A stretch of DNA of 64,000 bases from Podospora comata (lineage: Eukaryota > Ascomycota > Sordariomycetes > Sordariales > Podosporaceae). Positions 1 through 12,352 of this stretch are shown here, piece by piece. Position 1 is the stretch's first letter; each line of letters opens with the position of its first letter. The position numbers and the translations under genes were made by a program. The DNA lies in NCBI GenBank assembly GCA_017354895.1, contig CP071493.1, positions 4,898,001-4,962,000 of the forward strand, in the 5' to 3' direction. The notes under the pieces are model-generated. The model did not search any database. It saw only the letters and a program-made list of their open reading frames with translations, and had not been told where the DNA came from.

Positions 1-947
1 TTTGATCCAACACATTTCCCAAATTTCCCCTTCCCAACTCCCATTGACGATATCCCGACCCCCCTACTGATCCCCAAACACATAACCCTTTCCCTTCATA
101 ACCATAGAGGCCCCCCTCTACTGTCTCCTCCCTGAAGTCTCGCAGCAGCTGAACGGAGCATTCAGCTTCACCACAAACAAAACCATAACCCGCATCGGTC
201 TAATTCCGATCGGTTCCGCCCCTCCGATCGATGATCCTCTTGCAAGTGCCGGTATCCACACCCCTCCCCCATCAGCCCCTCACTCAGCATTCCATCCCTT
301 GAATCACCACCACCCCTCCTCACCCATAACCACAATCCTTCCCTCCGATGCCATGAGGTATGGACATACATACCGACGCGCCTCTCCTCCCACGTGTGTT
401 ACACAAGAATAGAAAAGCGAGAGAGAACGGACAATACCATCCCACGTGGCAACGAACAATCCTTACGGGTTTTGACACGCACCACAAACAAAACCAGTTT
501 TCCCGTTTAGGTAAAATGTACACAACAGTCTGTAGAAGAAAAACAGCTCCACTCTTGCAGGAAAAGGTGGCAAGTGATAATGAATGACACACACTGAGAG
601 AATACACACACTGAGAGAATTGACACACTGAGGTAAGAAACAAAATCGCCACACTTCAAACAAACCATTTTAAACACCAAGAAGGGGGGGTGGGAAATAT
701 CTATACGAAATGAACGAAAGTCTGAAATAGAGCAAAACTTTTGTTACAGATAAGAAAATCCTGAAATGAGTGTAATTTTTGTTGAAAAAAGAAAAAACCA
801 CAGGAGAATGTGTTGTGTGTGTAAAAGTGTACATATATATGTGTGTCTGTGTGTGTCGTATTCATCATAAACTTTTTGCTTGTCATAAACCAGCCATTAG
901 CAACCCACCCAATCCCATATGCCATCTGGAGCCTTCGAGTAGTGAGA
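1..947. other. Non-coding flank, 3' side of the first gene
   Basis: No convincing coding region is seen. Frames are short and have no recognisable product. The stretch is C-rich at its left end. At about 590-635 there are three loosely similar copies of an acacactgagagaat motif, and a short GT-rich run lies near 810-860. The right part is probably the 3' untranslated region of the minus-strand gene that ends at 948. Confidence 0.5.
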
Positions 948-2627
948 TCAAGTAGACCCCCTCTTCCCACTCAAGAACCTCCCCCAGCTCATCACCTCCC
1001 CGCTCTTCTGCCTCCTCATCCACGGCTTCCCTAGCTTCTCGTGATGATGCAGAGACTCAACAGTACTCCCTACTGTCCCGGCCCTCCTCCTCCCCGTAGG
1101 GGCCGCTGCTTGAGGTGATGATGTTGATTCGGGCTCTAGAGTGCAAGTCAAAGGCGCACTCTCACTCGCACTCCTCCCCTTCCTGCTGTGTGGGACAAAC
1201 CCCCTCATCAACCTCTTGGCAAAACTCCTCTTTTTCTTCCTTCTCCCGGAGTCGGCACCTGTTGGGTCGATGTCCGAGTCTGAATCCGAGTCGTCCTCGT
1301 CAGAGTCGGAGTCGATTTCAAAGACAGAAATATTTGGTGGTGGAGGCGGAGCTTGTCCTAACAGATCGGTGAGTTTGGGAAGGGGGGGCAAAGGACGGGT
1401 GTGCAAGTCCGAGAAGAATTTCTGATTCGAGGCCGAGGTGCTGGGTGGGTGTAGCAGGCTTGGGGTGGGAGGAATGTCGTCCGTTAGAGATCGAGAATGT
1501 GACTTTACCAAGTCCGCCAAGGTGGGTGATGAGCGAGTGGAAAACTTGGACAGTGAGAGTTTGCGAAGGTTAGCAATAGAAGGACGTTTGCTGATAGACT
1601 GCCTCCAGTTAGGAGGATCAGGAAGAGACTTGTCCAGAGGAGATATCGGTGGTGATGCTTCAAAGGTGGATGGCGGTGCTGGCATTTGATAGAGCAATGG
1701 GATCGAGGCTGTTGAGCTGGCTGCTGTGGAAGCGTACTGTGCCAGAGTCGGGGTCGTTGCGTTCGACGAGCCAGGCCGGCTGATCGGTGGCGAAATCTGA
1801 ACATTGGATGAATTCATTCTGGTGTCGATGCTGGGCCGCCGGCTATCTGGTAGAGACGAACAAGGCGATGCCGTACCCGAACCAGGCTGTCGTGGAAGAG
1901 ACGAAACGCGCAACGGAGAAACAGGAGGTCGTCGTTGAGGTGCTGCAAGAGGGAAAAGTGAATAAGACGGTCTCGATGACACAGATTTTGCGGTAGGAGG
2001 CCGTGGTTGTTCCACGCAGGGTTCAACAATGGGCCAAGGAAAAGCCTCGTTCTGGCTGTCGGAGCTAGATGCTCGGCCGCGCGTAGTTGGTCGATCTTCT
2101 TGAATCTTCACGGAGCACTGGGCATATCCTTGCCGCCTCGATCTGTCAGTGGGACTGATAGAACGGCAGTGCTCCGATCTATCCCGGCCGCGCCGTCCGA
2201 AATACCATAAGGTATCCCACAACCCGGGTTGAGTTCCTGGAATTCCATCCTGGTAGTCGTCGTCCGCCGAGACGACCGAGTCGTGATCTTCTATCATCCC
2301 TGGAACAGAACCATCAGATCCAAGGGAATCCCGACCTTCCAGAGGAGCATCGTGGGGGCAGATGTTGACAGAATCTGTGCGGGGCCGAGAGTAGTTCGCT
2401 GTCATCTGGGGCTTTGGAGCAGTGTGTAAAAGAGCGGCAAGCTCGGTGGTGTCCGCATGACAGTCCATCTTGGGCCGTCGTGCCACACGTGTGGAAAGTG
2501 ATCTGAGGGTGTGCCGAGCAGAATTTGTAAGGGAGCGTGATGCTTTTAGAAACGGCTTGCGAAGGAGGCAAAACTTCGAGTTGGGGATAGCCTTGTAATC
2601 GAAGGAGTGGAGAAGGGGGCCAGCCAT
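948..2627 (-). CDS. Disordered Ser/Pro-rich hypothetical protein, 559 aa
   Basis: This is one long uninterrupted frame on the minus strand starting at an ATG. I do not recognise the family. The protein is mostly low-complexity: Ser/Thr/Pro-rich tracts through residues 150-420, a polyproline patch near residue 430 (APPPPPNISVFEIDSD), an acidic Asp-Ser run right after it, and then a basic stretch (GRRKKKRSFAKRLMRG) that could act as a nuclear localisation signal. There are no membrane segments or signal peptide. The conserved-looking islands are the N-terminal basic region, a short WDTLWYFGRRGR patch and the C-terminal MSWGRFLSGKRG patch. The length of the open frame and its fungal-type composition make it a likely real gene. 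A scaffold or regulatory role is possible but unproven, and the start could lie at a later Met. Confidence 0.75.
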   Translation of the reverse strand: MAGPLLHSFDYKAIPNSKFCLLRKPFLKASRSLTNSARHTLRSLSTRVARRPKMDCHADTTELAALLHTAPKPQMTANYSRPRTDSVNICPHDAPLEGRDSLGSDGSVPGMIEDHDSVVSADDDYQDGIPGTQPGLWDTLWYFGRRGRDRSEHCRSISPTDRSRRQGYAQCSVKIQEDRPTTRGRASSSDSQNEAFPWPIVEPCVEQPRPPTAKSVSSRPSYSLFPLAAPQRRPPVSPLRVSSLPRQPGSGTASPCSSLPDSRRPSIDTRMNSSNVQISPPISRPGSSNATTPTLAQYASTAASSTASIPLLYQMPAPPSTFEASPPISPLDKSLPDPPNWRQSISKRPSIANLRKLSLSKFSTRSSPTLADLVKSHSRSLTDDIPPTPSLLHPPSTSASNQKFFSDLHTRPLPPLPKLTDLLGQAPPPPPNISVFEIDSDSDEDDSDSDSDIDPTGADSGRRKKKRSFAKRLMRGFVPHSRKGRSASESAPLTCTLEPESTSSPQAAAPTGRRRAGTVGSTVESLHHHEKLGKPWMRRQKSGEVMSWGRFLSGKRGST

Positions 2628-4774
2628 ATATGGCAGGAATGAGCCAGAGATTCGGACTCAGTCTTGGTGAGCGCAGCCTCTGGGACGCCACACTCCCTGG
2701 AAAGAGCCCTAACATAAACAAAAGTGAGGGAGGAAAAGAGGGTGTGGTGACAAGGAATGAAGGGGTGAGGTCAACACAGCAATGCGGAGGTAAGGTATGA
2801 TATAGGGATATGGACCCTTACTGCTTGGGTCCGAGCGGAATGCAACAGGCTCGCGTCCTCCGCTTAGACGGCTGCCATCAGATGACGTATCGGGCTCCGG
2901 AGAGAGAGACAGGAGGAAAAAGGAAAGCAAGCAACGGCCCGCCAGGAAACACCACAAAACTTTGTGATGAAAGTTGCCGGGCCGAGGCTGATACACCGAG
3001 AAGATGGTTTCTTCTCGTCCGATTTGTTCGTCAGGATGAAGCCCTCACAAACGGATGGCTAGAGATATCACCTGTCCGGGTGATGTTTGTGTATGTGGAC
3101 ATGTCTTGTCCCAGCTCGACTCCATCAAACCACCAACGGAGAACTGTCTCGACGTATCCAGCAATTCCTGCCCCCGCTTCTACAGAGTCAGCATAAGAGA
3201 CTGTAAAAATTTGGAAAGGCAGAGTGCCAGTGCCAGTGTCACGACTGGCCGAAGGACCGAGACATGGTGGCCAACCCGCGCATTGCCTCACTACGAAGCG
3301 GGTCGGATATGTGATCAGTCATTGCGCAAGCAGAGCCTAGCCCAGCTGCTGTTGCCGTTGACATGCCGCAAAAGGTAAATGCGCCTCGACTGCGAGACAG
3401 CTGTCGCCAATCGAAGCAGCATCGATAGGCCGCAGGCAAGTTTGGGACTGCCGTGGCCGTGGGCGGATGTCATCTTCGCGGAGGGATGGGGCCATGGTCC
3501 GTTTGCTGTTTGAGCGCGAACAACTCCTCTGTCAGAAATCATGAAAATGGTAACTGCGGGGGACGGAAGACAGTGAGAAAAGGGAGACGGTCAGAAGCAA
3601 AGAAGAGCTGACAACTGTTGCTTCCACTTGTTCCATCTTGTTGAGGGAGGCTGTCGTCGCCTGTTTGGAAAGGGAGCAACCTAAAGTTGGAAGAAGCAAT
3701 CATCCCCAGTTTGGACTCAACCTTTTCGCTCTCAACATCCAATCATTCCTTTTTTGCAGCTGCAACTTATATGTAAGCCTTGTGGGGTTTGCTTTCTTGG
3801 CCCGGGGTCGACTGCCGGGTAGCGGGTTCTATGCGCATCCACACCAACGTTGCCTTGGTCTAGGCGTCCAACCTCATTCATGGGAGACGATCCATCACCG
3901 CATTCGACTGTCTGTGATAGTGGTGCGTTTGGAATCAAACAGAAAAAGAGTTTTTCCCCCTCCCGTAACCATGCTCTTCCGATACGCTTGTGTCTCATGA
4001 AAACCTCGGATTTCGTTTCAACAAAAGCAAACCAGAGACATGCAGCTCTAGTCTCTAGCCAACGGCGACAACGCATTGTTGTGGACAAAATAATAGAAGC
4101 CGCTAGTTGAGAAACGGGTGCTGAAATATACTTATCATTGCCTTAAAGATAGGTGATGGGACTTGACTTAGTGTAAATAAACCCCCAAGATAATTCGCGA
4201 TGTTTTCCAATGCGATTAGTCGGCATATTCGGCTTCTATGAAGTCTTGATTCTGTACCACAACCTTTATCATTCTGTCCACAATGTGACCGCCCACAAGG
4301 GGCGCAGCAAGCAAAAAGCAAAAATTTTCAAGAAACCTACCTGATCTCCAGTCGTGACATTGGAAAAGGGTGCATGTTGCATGCGTAAATCCCCAGATAT
4401 GGCAACATAAATGCAGGGCTGACACCTTGATGCAGGGAGAAAGGCCCCAAGATCGCAAAGGGAAAAAAAAAAAAAAAAAAAAAAAAAAAGGAAAAATGAC
4501 CCAAGAGGAAGGAAAATGTGGCCAGCATGATGTGGCCTGCCCCGTCTGTGGCAAGTGTGTCTGAAAATCCCATCCCAAAATCCCAAAAATGCCATGCTAG
4601 AACTCTGAGCTGATCTGTGATACAATCCAGATCTTCCCACGCCAACATCCCATTTGCCCAAACCTAACCGTCATCAAACGCCATGGCTGTCCGCCCATGA
4701 AGCCTCCCAGTGAAAACACCCAAATTTCACCCTCATTTCAGAGGATATTGTGTTATGTGTAATCGGTGCGCCCC
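2628..4774. other. Intergenic region, about 2.1 kb
   Basis: This region lies upstream of the disordered-protein gene and downstream of the receptor-like gene. I see no supported coding region. Frames up to 130 codons exist on both strands but overlap each other and lack domain signatures. Confidence 0.5.
4463..4489 (+). repeat. Homopolymer A tract, 27 nt
   Basis: There is an uninterrupted run of 27 A with no adjacent element ends or target-site duplications that I can see. It may be a nucleosome-excluding poly(dA:dT) tract or a slippage product. The exact length in the assembly may be unreliable. Confidence 0.8.
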
Positions 4775-6239
4775 TCATCTGCTCGGTTCTATCTTTTGAA
4801 TGATCAGGAAATCCTCGTCGTCCTGCTCGGCAAGCGGTTCAGCGCTTGTGTTTGTCCATCGGATAATGCCGTGATAGTCGTCCTCCTCATCTCGTTCCAC
4901 CACTGCCGCATTCTGTCTCTGCCAGTCCGCGAGTCCCCTGTTCTTGTGTTTCCTTCCCGGTCCCCCGGGGCGGTAGGTGGAGAAGCGGATCCCCTGATGT
5001 AGCTGGGCGTGTGCGGCCGTCGTGGAAGCCACAATGTTTTTGCACGGAGAGCAGGCAATGTTATTTGCTGACCCACGCTGGCACGGACCTGAACCTCAAT
5101 GTCCGGATAGAGATAGGGCCGATTAATCCCCATCGACTCGAACACATCCGGGAACCACACACGCGCGAGCGGCCACAGCGCTGGTATTGTTGCTGTAACA
5201 ACTGCCAGGTTCACCTCGATGGTATTGGTCGTGTAGCCAATCGTGTAATGGCCATCGGCCGGTCTAAGATACCAGACGCGAATGACAGAGTAGAGACGTA
5301 CGATGCTGATGCATGTGACACTGCAAACTGACATTAGCATCATTTCAAATGTCTGGGAGAGTGGTTTCTATCTTACGCGGTTCCCAAAGCAAAGACGGTG
5401 AGGAGTGCCGCACGTATCCTCCATCCGAGCCTCAGGTCCTTGAAGGCAACGAACGGAACCAGGAGCGTCAAGATATCGGTGACGATGTTTGTTGAGGCTA
5501 GCGCTACTGCAAATAGACCCGAGTTGAAGCACTTTCCTGACCCAGCCGGCTTCGTCCACACATATTCCACAGGGGTGCAGTTGAAGATCGTCGCTGGGAG
5601 GAAGGGGCACACCTGTAGGATGTTGAACAGGATCAGAGCTCGACATGAGATGTGCACGAAGTGTTTGGTCCCGCCCAGCCTGAGGAGAAACAGCAACGCG
5701 GATATCTTGACCAAAGCAAGCAGAGGGCTGTAAAAAACGCGGTTGAGATAAGCAAAGAAGAGACCCTGATTGGCAGGATGAGGGGAGATGTCGATGTCGT
5801 GAATGCCCCAATAGCCGGCTCGCATGTCTGGGTTCATCTATCAGGTGCCTGCCCGGACATTTCAAAAGACATGGCGGACTTACAGAGGGCTGCAGAAACA
5901 CCCTGCGGAATTGCGAAGCCCTGCGTGAAATGCTTAGCATAGAGCTTCAATATAGACGCGGTAAATGTTATCGCTCACGGTGGGCAACAAACATCAAATA
6001 GTCGTCTGCAAACACAATCAGTCGTGGACTGGCCATTTCAAGATGAGTGAACACTCACCAAGTCCCAAACCCTGACAGAGACGCCGACTCCATACTCATA
6101 AAACACAGGCCGTGATCGAAAGAAGCGGGAAGAATCCTAGGAGGAAGAGACCAAGAGTTTGTAGTCCGCTATAGGGGTAGGGACCCACTGGGCTGACGGA
6201 ATAACTCGTTGCTATTGTTGACTCGTTGGACTGTGACAT
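4775..6239 (-). CDS. Fungal rhodopsin-domain (PTH11/GPCR-like) membrane protein, interrupted
   Basis: The protein resembles the fungal rhodopsin-domain family of seven-helix membrane proteins. The core exon (about 5840-5377) holds hydrophobic helices such as LLALVKISALLFLLRLGG and LASTNIVTDILTLLVPF. It joins through a 56-nt intron (5321-5376) to an exon with VTCISIVRLYSVIRVWYL and TNTIEVNLAVVTATIPAL, then through a 74-nt phase-0 intron (5003-5076) to a hydrophilic tail ending IIQKIEPSR. At the 5' end, an ATG at 6239 opens MSQSNESTIATSYS followed by helix 1, and a 53-nt intron (6006-6058) leads to the family-typical GLDDYLMFVA. However, codon 48 (6098-6096) is TGA, where the frame otherwise reads ACVL-stop-VWSRRLCQGLGLDDY. 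I also could not join the DDYLMFVA exon cleanly to the core exon. The family is clear, but intactness is doubtful: it could be a recent pseudogene, a mis-modelled intron or a sequencing error. Confidence 0.65.
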
Positions 6240-9200
6240 ACCTATCGAGTCGGTTATTCAGTCTTTACCAAGACGAGGGTTGGCGAAAGTGCCAGAGGGC
6301 AAATCGAAAGCATCACATCAATAGAAGTCGCGTGTGAGATATCTGGTTGCTTGTGTTAATAGAAAAATGCGGTGACCTGAAGAAGTACGAGCAGGCAGAA
6401 CCCAATTGAAGGCCAGATGCCGGTCTCCCATGCCGTTTGCATTGCTCAAGGGGACGGTGAGAATGGCTTGCTTGATCACCCCAACCCAAGGGGTGCCAAT
6501 GCTATGGTGCTGGGTATAAGTGGTAGACAACGCCACACTGGCGCAGTCACACCACACCGGCGAAAACACTCGATGAAACACGACAAATTGATGAAGTCAG
6601 GTAGATGTCCGGCTCCAAGGAGAGACCTGCACTGTACCTGGTTCCTTGAGTTAACCAACTTTGGCACTCGTATTCCCATCATGTTACCCTCTCCAACATG
6701 AGTATCGAACTTTGGGTCAGGTATCCAAGGAGATTGTTTGTGTTAGGAGTAAGACCTTCGAGTTCGCCGACCATATCCCAATGGCTGCATGACATACCCG
6801 TGACCCAATCCTTCCCGGTAAAGCGTGTGATCCTTCGGGGACGGACAGACCCCTTTGCGGAAGTGAGAACCCTGGAATTTGAACCTGCTTAGGCGAAAGC
6901 TTTTCTCCGATCCTTGTGATGGTCTCGCCCTCTGCGGCTAGTGCCGAGAAAGTGAAGTTGTCTTAGACACCTCTTCAGCAACAACTTTCGGCAGCACTTT
7001 CATCCGTTTGGGCTTGCATTGAATGGCGCGGCAATATGAACCCTTCTTGCCAGATACCTAAGGTATACTTGCTCGAGAGGTAAAATTGGATCAGGGCTGT
7101 CGACGATAGAAGAAAAAGTGATAGCTAAGTGATAAAACCCCGAACACGATAGATTGTTGAAAATGTTGAAAAGAGAAGACTTTTCAGTCAGACTTGTATC
7201 TCACAAGGCAACATTTTTCTGAGCCCGCGGTCCATTACATCGTGCTTCCCGGAGCCGGAGTGCATGAGCTGTGGCGTTAGGGTCAGTTCGACTGTGGCTG
7301 TTCATGGGAACTTGACAATACGGAGAACACGGTGGAAAGGCTTCGAGGCACTCTCGTCACAGGGAGGTATCATGTCGCGCATCGACTCTACCATAATGAG
7401 TGAAAGTAAACTTGCAAGTGAGATACCTGTAGTCGATGTTAGAAATGATTCGCAAACATAGAGTGATTTGCTTGGAAAGATGATAACCTAGACTTGCCCT
7501 TTTCAATAACATGGTACAAGTATTTTTGGTGTCTAATCAAGGAGACATGTGTAGCTTGTTGCGAATAGCTTCAGTGTTAACCAAATCGAGATGTTTGTCA
7601 TCAACGGTCAGGCTCCATCATCGAAAGTTTAGGCATTCGATTTCATCTGAAACCGTGACATGTCGGGGGTTTTCAACATGTCGCTGACGATCATCGCCCG
7701 AAAGCCGGTGTTTCGGACATCACACTACAAAGTAGTTGCTCTAAATCTCAGTCCCGGTGAGATCCAACGGCCGCGGAGGGGTTTATTGCACTACCGCGTA
7801 CAGCGTTTACTAAAAAGACCGTTGCAGCTGGGGGGAATTTTACACGATAGCAACTCATCACGTGAGCTTATTTTTCTCAAAAGTCGTCGACAGAGCCGAA
7901 TTGGCGGCCCCACCATCACCCCTTTCATCTGCCATCTCCCGGGGCCGAGCCGTCCTTCCGGGGCTCCACACAGCGGGATGCCCCGGTGGCCAGCTCTCGG
8001 CAATAAAAGGGGAAATCGGCGGTCAGCGTATTCTTGTTGGATTGAGCAAACTTTCCATGATGGAAACGAACGAGATGGGGCGCTTCATAAGCATAGAAGG
8101 GGCATCGAAATCTTGGTCTTCGAAGTTCAGACCAGAGGACCCTATGATGCACAGAAATAGCTTCGAGAACAACCAGATGGAGCAGATCGATGGATCGCGA
8201 CACAAGCAATGCCTGACTTTGAGATGCGCGGTCCAAGGCCAGGCCAGGGTTGGGATGGAAGATGGTGTGGGCACACCTGCTGCTCAGTACCGCCCTATTG
8301 GGATCGTTGGGGTTCTGATCCTGGCCTCTGATTGGACAGGAGATCTCTGATGTTTCGTCACCCACACTTTATGTACTGCCAGCTCAGAGCCCCTCTTCCT
8401 TTTCTGTGAGCTTGTGCCTTTTCCAAGCTTCCATCTCAAGCCTCAGTGGCCCAGCCTCCCGACTTTCTGATCCAAGTTGGGCGCTCACCAGCCCCTTCCA
8501 CTTTGTTCATTTTGTGCATTGTGTTTATTGTCTCGTTGTTTGTCTGGCGCTCTGCTTGTCTGTTCGTCTGCTCGTCCGTGCAAACCGAGCAAATCAGGGC
8601 ACGGGGACAGGCAGCAAGCTTGATGGCCGGAACTTCAGATGACGGAGCTCTGTCCGTTAGTATATCTCTGCCAGGCATTAATGTTCCAAGCTCGATGTTG
8701 CACAGCCGCATGCTGCACCTCGAAGCTATTCTTCAGCTTCTTCTTCGTACTACTGGCCTGTCTGTAATTAGCAACTGGTATCCTGAAATCAAAAGTCCAT
8801 CCGCCCGACCGACCCGTCGACTGTCTCTATGCTTGTTGGGTCCGAAGCTGCATTGCATGGAGGCACAAGGCAGGCTGACAGCTTCGGTCTGATGAGATGG
8901 ATGGATGTATAAGGCCGAGGAAGCCCAATTCATCTGGTCTTCCTCTCCTTTCAGGCCCCCTTTATCATCAACCCACCACGGCCCTGTCTTTCAAGCTTCT
9001 TTTGCTGGAGATCTCGTGGATATCCATCTCCGTTGAAACCAAACAAGCGAGAGCTGCTATGAGTCCGTGCACCCGCTAAGGCTCAGCTCTGGGCGAAACA
9101 GCGATCTCCCAATCACCGTAGCGGAGGGTGGCCCTGGTGTTGTTCCCGTCTGCTTCTACCCCCGAAATCGCGGACCTCGGGGCCGTCTTTTTTTTATTTT

Positions 9201-10043
9201 TTTAATTCCCATCTTCACCACTTCGTTCCAACTCGACAGTGGATTGAACGCCCGTTGCCAGCCATTGGCTCTCGTCCTCGCTATGTGCTTCTGACCAGTT
9301 ACACTCCTTATATATTCCCTCGTTTGAACAGCGGGACCAGACCCCTCACAGTCGTTAATCAGGCGGCAGTGACACACAATTGGTGAGTGAGGTCGAAAGT
9401 GAGGTACCGCGAGGCGATCTCTCTCGGGTCGAGTGTGGGTTGGGTGTTTGGGTTTTGCGGGAGGGTCGCGATACGACATCATTGTCGTCACCGGTCAAGC
9501 TGTGCTGTGCTAATAACTAATTTGTCTAATCGTTGGCAGCCTCATCTTCCGCGCGCACGCACACGCACACATTCCGAACTTTTTTTGTCGCTGGACCCGA
9601 CAAGTAATTGGCGCCAGATGCTCTGGGACAACGCGCCTAATCTTTATTCTCTGTTTTGGCGCTGCTGACTGCGCGCCGCTTGGATTTTGAGGGGGCGCGC
9701 ATATCCGTCCAACCACCAAACTCGTTCGGCAATTTTTGGCCTTCCAGCCACGCATTTTCCAAGGTCTCCAAGTCTCCCGACCTCCAGCTTTTTCGTACCT
9801 CCACGCAGCCGCAGCTGTGTCCTTTGCTGCTTTGCTCTGTTGGATCCCCCGGATGGTCTAGGACCTCACGATCTTGCTTCCATTCTTACATTCCCTCCAC
9901 ACCATTGTTAATTTTGCGCTTTGCGGTCTCTCAGAGCCAAGATTCCCGGCTTTCCGGAATTCCTACGGTGAGTGAAGGCCAGCTGGAAGCTCCGCAACAG
10001 CTCACACACCAACCCCACCATCATTGCATGAATCCTTGATCAG
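6240..10043. other. Intergenic region, about 3.8 kb
   Basis: No supported gene is seen. Many frames of 60-166 codons occur on both strands but they overlap one another and show no recognisable domains or conserved ends. The segment 9300-10043 is probably the promoter and 5' untranslated region of the coiled-coil gene to the right. It has pyrimidine-rich tracts near 9190-9210 and a good donor (GTGAGT at 9968) paired with an acceptor ending at 10043, which together define a 76-nt intron. Confidence 0.5.
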
Positions 10044-12352
10044 GAACAGCCTCTGATCTGGCAACCCGACAGCAGCTCCCAGCCCCGTCCCCAGACCCTT
10101 GCCACCGCCGTCACCACGCTGAGTGGTGACAGTCCCGCTTTCGCCTTGTCGACCACACCAGCCCCCGCTGGTGCTTTGGGAGACCTTGCTGCTGGCAGTC
10201 AAGAAGGTTCCCTTCGCGACCCTAGCGATTTCCACCACCCAACCTCCCCGTCTTTTTTCCAGCGCCAGCAACAGCAGCAGCAAACCTTCCAACCTCACCC
10301 CGGCACTGTCACGCCCCAGCAACGCGAAGACAGATCCCCCACACCGTCTTCACACAGGACTCTCCGTCGCACTCCGCGCTTCTCGGCTACTCCCAGTCCA
10401 CGACCTTCCGAGACCCAGCGCCGACCGCACTTTGAGGCAACTGCCGGTGGAGCTGTCCCACCGCCGATATTCTCTCTTCCCGGTGCTCGCAACAGCTTTG
10501 GTCAACCCGAACAGGTATTCAGTCCCCTTCGACGACAGCTCTCCCAGGATCTCAGTGACGACGACGAAGAGACCTCCATTGTCTTGCCGTATCTCTACGG
10601 TCACCAGCGCCTTTCTTCCTCTACCAAGGACAAGCCGCCTCACCCCCTCCTTAGCCTCTCCAAGCAGACCCAAAGCGCCATCCTTTGGACCCTTGAGGAA
10701 GCACTTCGCCAGCCCAATTCGTTTTCGCCTGACTTTGTCGAAGAAAACGCTTCGATGGCCGACCTTCTTGCTGGCAGTGGCCCTACCACCACCAATGGCA
10801 ATGGTGGTGCGACCACGCGACCAACAGCGCCTCCAGCCCAACCTGGATCCCCTCAGCAAGTAATTCGTGGCCCTAGGATGATCATGCGAGAGCGTGCCGA
10901 GCGCGAAGCGAGACAGAGAGCCGAACGGGAGCAGATGGAGCGCGCTCGTGCTGAAGAAGAGGCTCGTTTGCTTGAAGAGTCTCGGCGACGTGCTGCTGAG
11001 CGCAGAGCTCCTGTTGCTGGCGCTGCTCCAGAGATCAGCCACACCCCCAGTGACCCAGCTTCTCAGCGACGACAACAGCGTGCCCAGGAAGCCAGTGGCC
11101 ACACCCGGATGCCATCATCATCCTTGGCCCAGCAGCAACCCTCTGCTATCCCACCTCCACTGAGACCTAGAAATGCTCAGACCCCGCAGAACTTTAGCTC
11201 TACGCCCCAGCCGGGTGCCGGAGCAGCCCCATCGCAACCTGGCGCGGACTCGACATCACAAGCCATGGGCTCCACTCGGGTTAAGAATTCGTTTCCTCAT
11301 GCTTTTGAGCGCTGGGAGGCCCTGTCTGCGCACTGGGAAGGTATGACCAGCTTTTGGTTGCGCAGGCTTCAGGAAAATACAGATGAGGCTGAGCGAAACC
11401 CAATATCGTCTCAGCTCTCTCGCCAAGTTGCAGACTTGTCGGCTGCAGGCGCCAATCTCTTCCATGCCGTTGTTGAACTGCAGAGACTGCGTGCCAGTTC
11501 TGAGAGGAAGTTTCAACGCTGGTTTTACGAAACTCGTTCTGCCGAAGAGCGCCATCAGGAAGTCAATGCTACCCTGCACGCTCAACTTGAGCAGGAGCAA
11601 CAGCGACGAATTGAGGCTGCTGATAATGCGGCGAAATACGAAGCTGAGAACGCCAAGCTTCAGAAATTGGTTACCGAAATGCGACGCGAATTGCTCATCT
11701 CCAAGGAAGAAGCCCGCCGGGCGTGGGAGGAGCTTGGTCGCCGCGAACAGGAAGAGCGTGAGCGTGTCGCTGCTTTGCAGCAGGGCGCTCCAACCACTGT
11801 TGGGGGTGTGCCCGTTGTCGTGATGACTCAAAGTGTCCCGAGCCGTGAGCCAAGCCGTCACCAGCGTTCGCAAAGCCAGCAAACCGCCGACACTTCGGAA
11901 TACATCGCTGCCCAAGGGCCTCAATACCCCGACTATGCTCAATCCACGACTTCTCAACCTCGCGCTTCTTCACCGGACAACCACCCAGGATATTTCGTTC
12001 CGACCAATGAACCTCCTCGCCAAGCTCAGTATGCTGTCGAGTCCGAAGCTGGTTACGACGAAGGTACGTGTTCCTGTACCTGACACTGCCCAACTGATGT
12101 GAGCAAGATGCTAACCGAGAAGCAGATGATTATGATGAAACCCCGACTCCTCAAGCTGAACAGACAAATTACCCACCGTCCAGTTCCCAGTGGGCAGGCA
12201 CGTACACTGGACAACCCGACTACTCAGGACAAAGTTTTGCGGCTCCCGGTTGGGAACAAATGCCTCGACACCACCATCCAACTCGGCTCAGTGACGTTCT
12301 AGAGGAAGACGAGCGCAGTCGGACATCGGCGAGCCAAGTCAGTCGAGCCTGA
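10044..12352 (+). CDS. Coiled-coil protein with Gln/Pro-rich N-terminus, about 748 aa
   Basis: The frame runs from an acceptor at 10043 through 12063. A 62-nt intron (12064-12125) joins it in frame to a last exon ending at the TGA at 12350-12352 (tail SDVLEEDERSRTSASQVSRA). In order it holds a Pro/Gln/Ser-rich N-terminus, a conserved-looking helical island (LSKQTQSAILWTLEEALR, then SPDFVEENASMADLL), a charged Arg/Glu helix (RAEREARQRAEREQMERAR), a globular patch near HAFERWEALSAHWEG, and a long coiled coil around HAQLEQEQQRRIEAADNAAK. This layout suits a cytoskeletal, septal or spindle-pole scaffold, but that is inference and I do not recognise the family. The first in-frame ATG lies at 10755, inside the helical island. 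The true start is therefore either in an unseen upstream exon (the spliced 5' exon ending at 9967 is open but has no in-frame ATG) or is non-AUG. Confidence 0.75.

Noticed and set aside
4463-4489. Poly-A tract as the tail of a SINE or processed pseudogene
   Set aside because: No upstream body, Pol III boxes or target duplications were seen.
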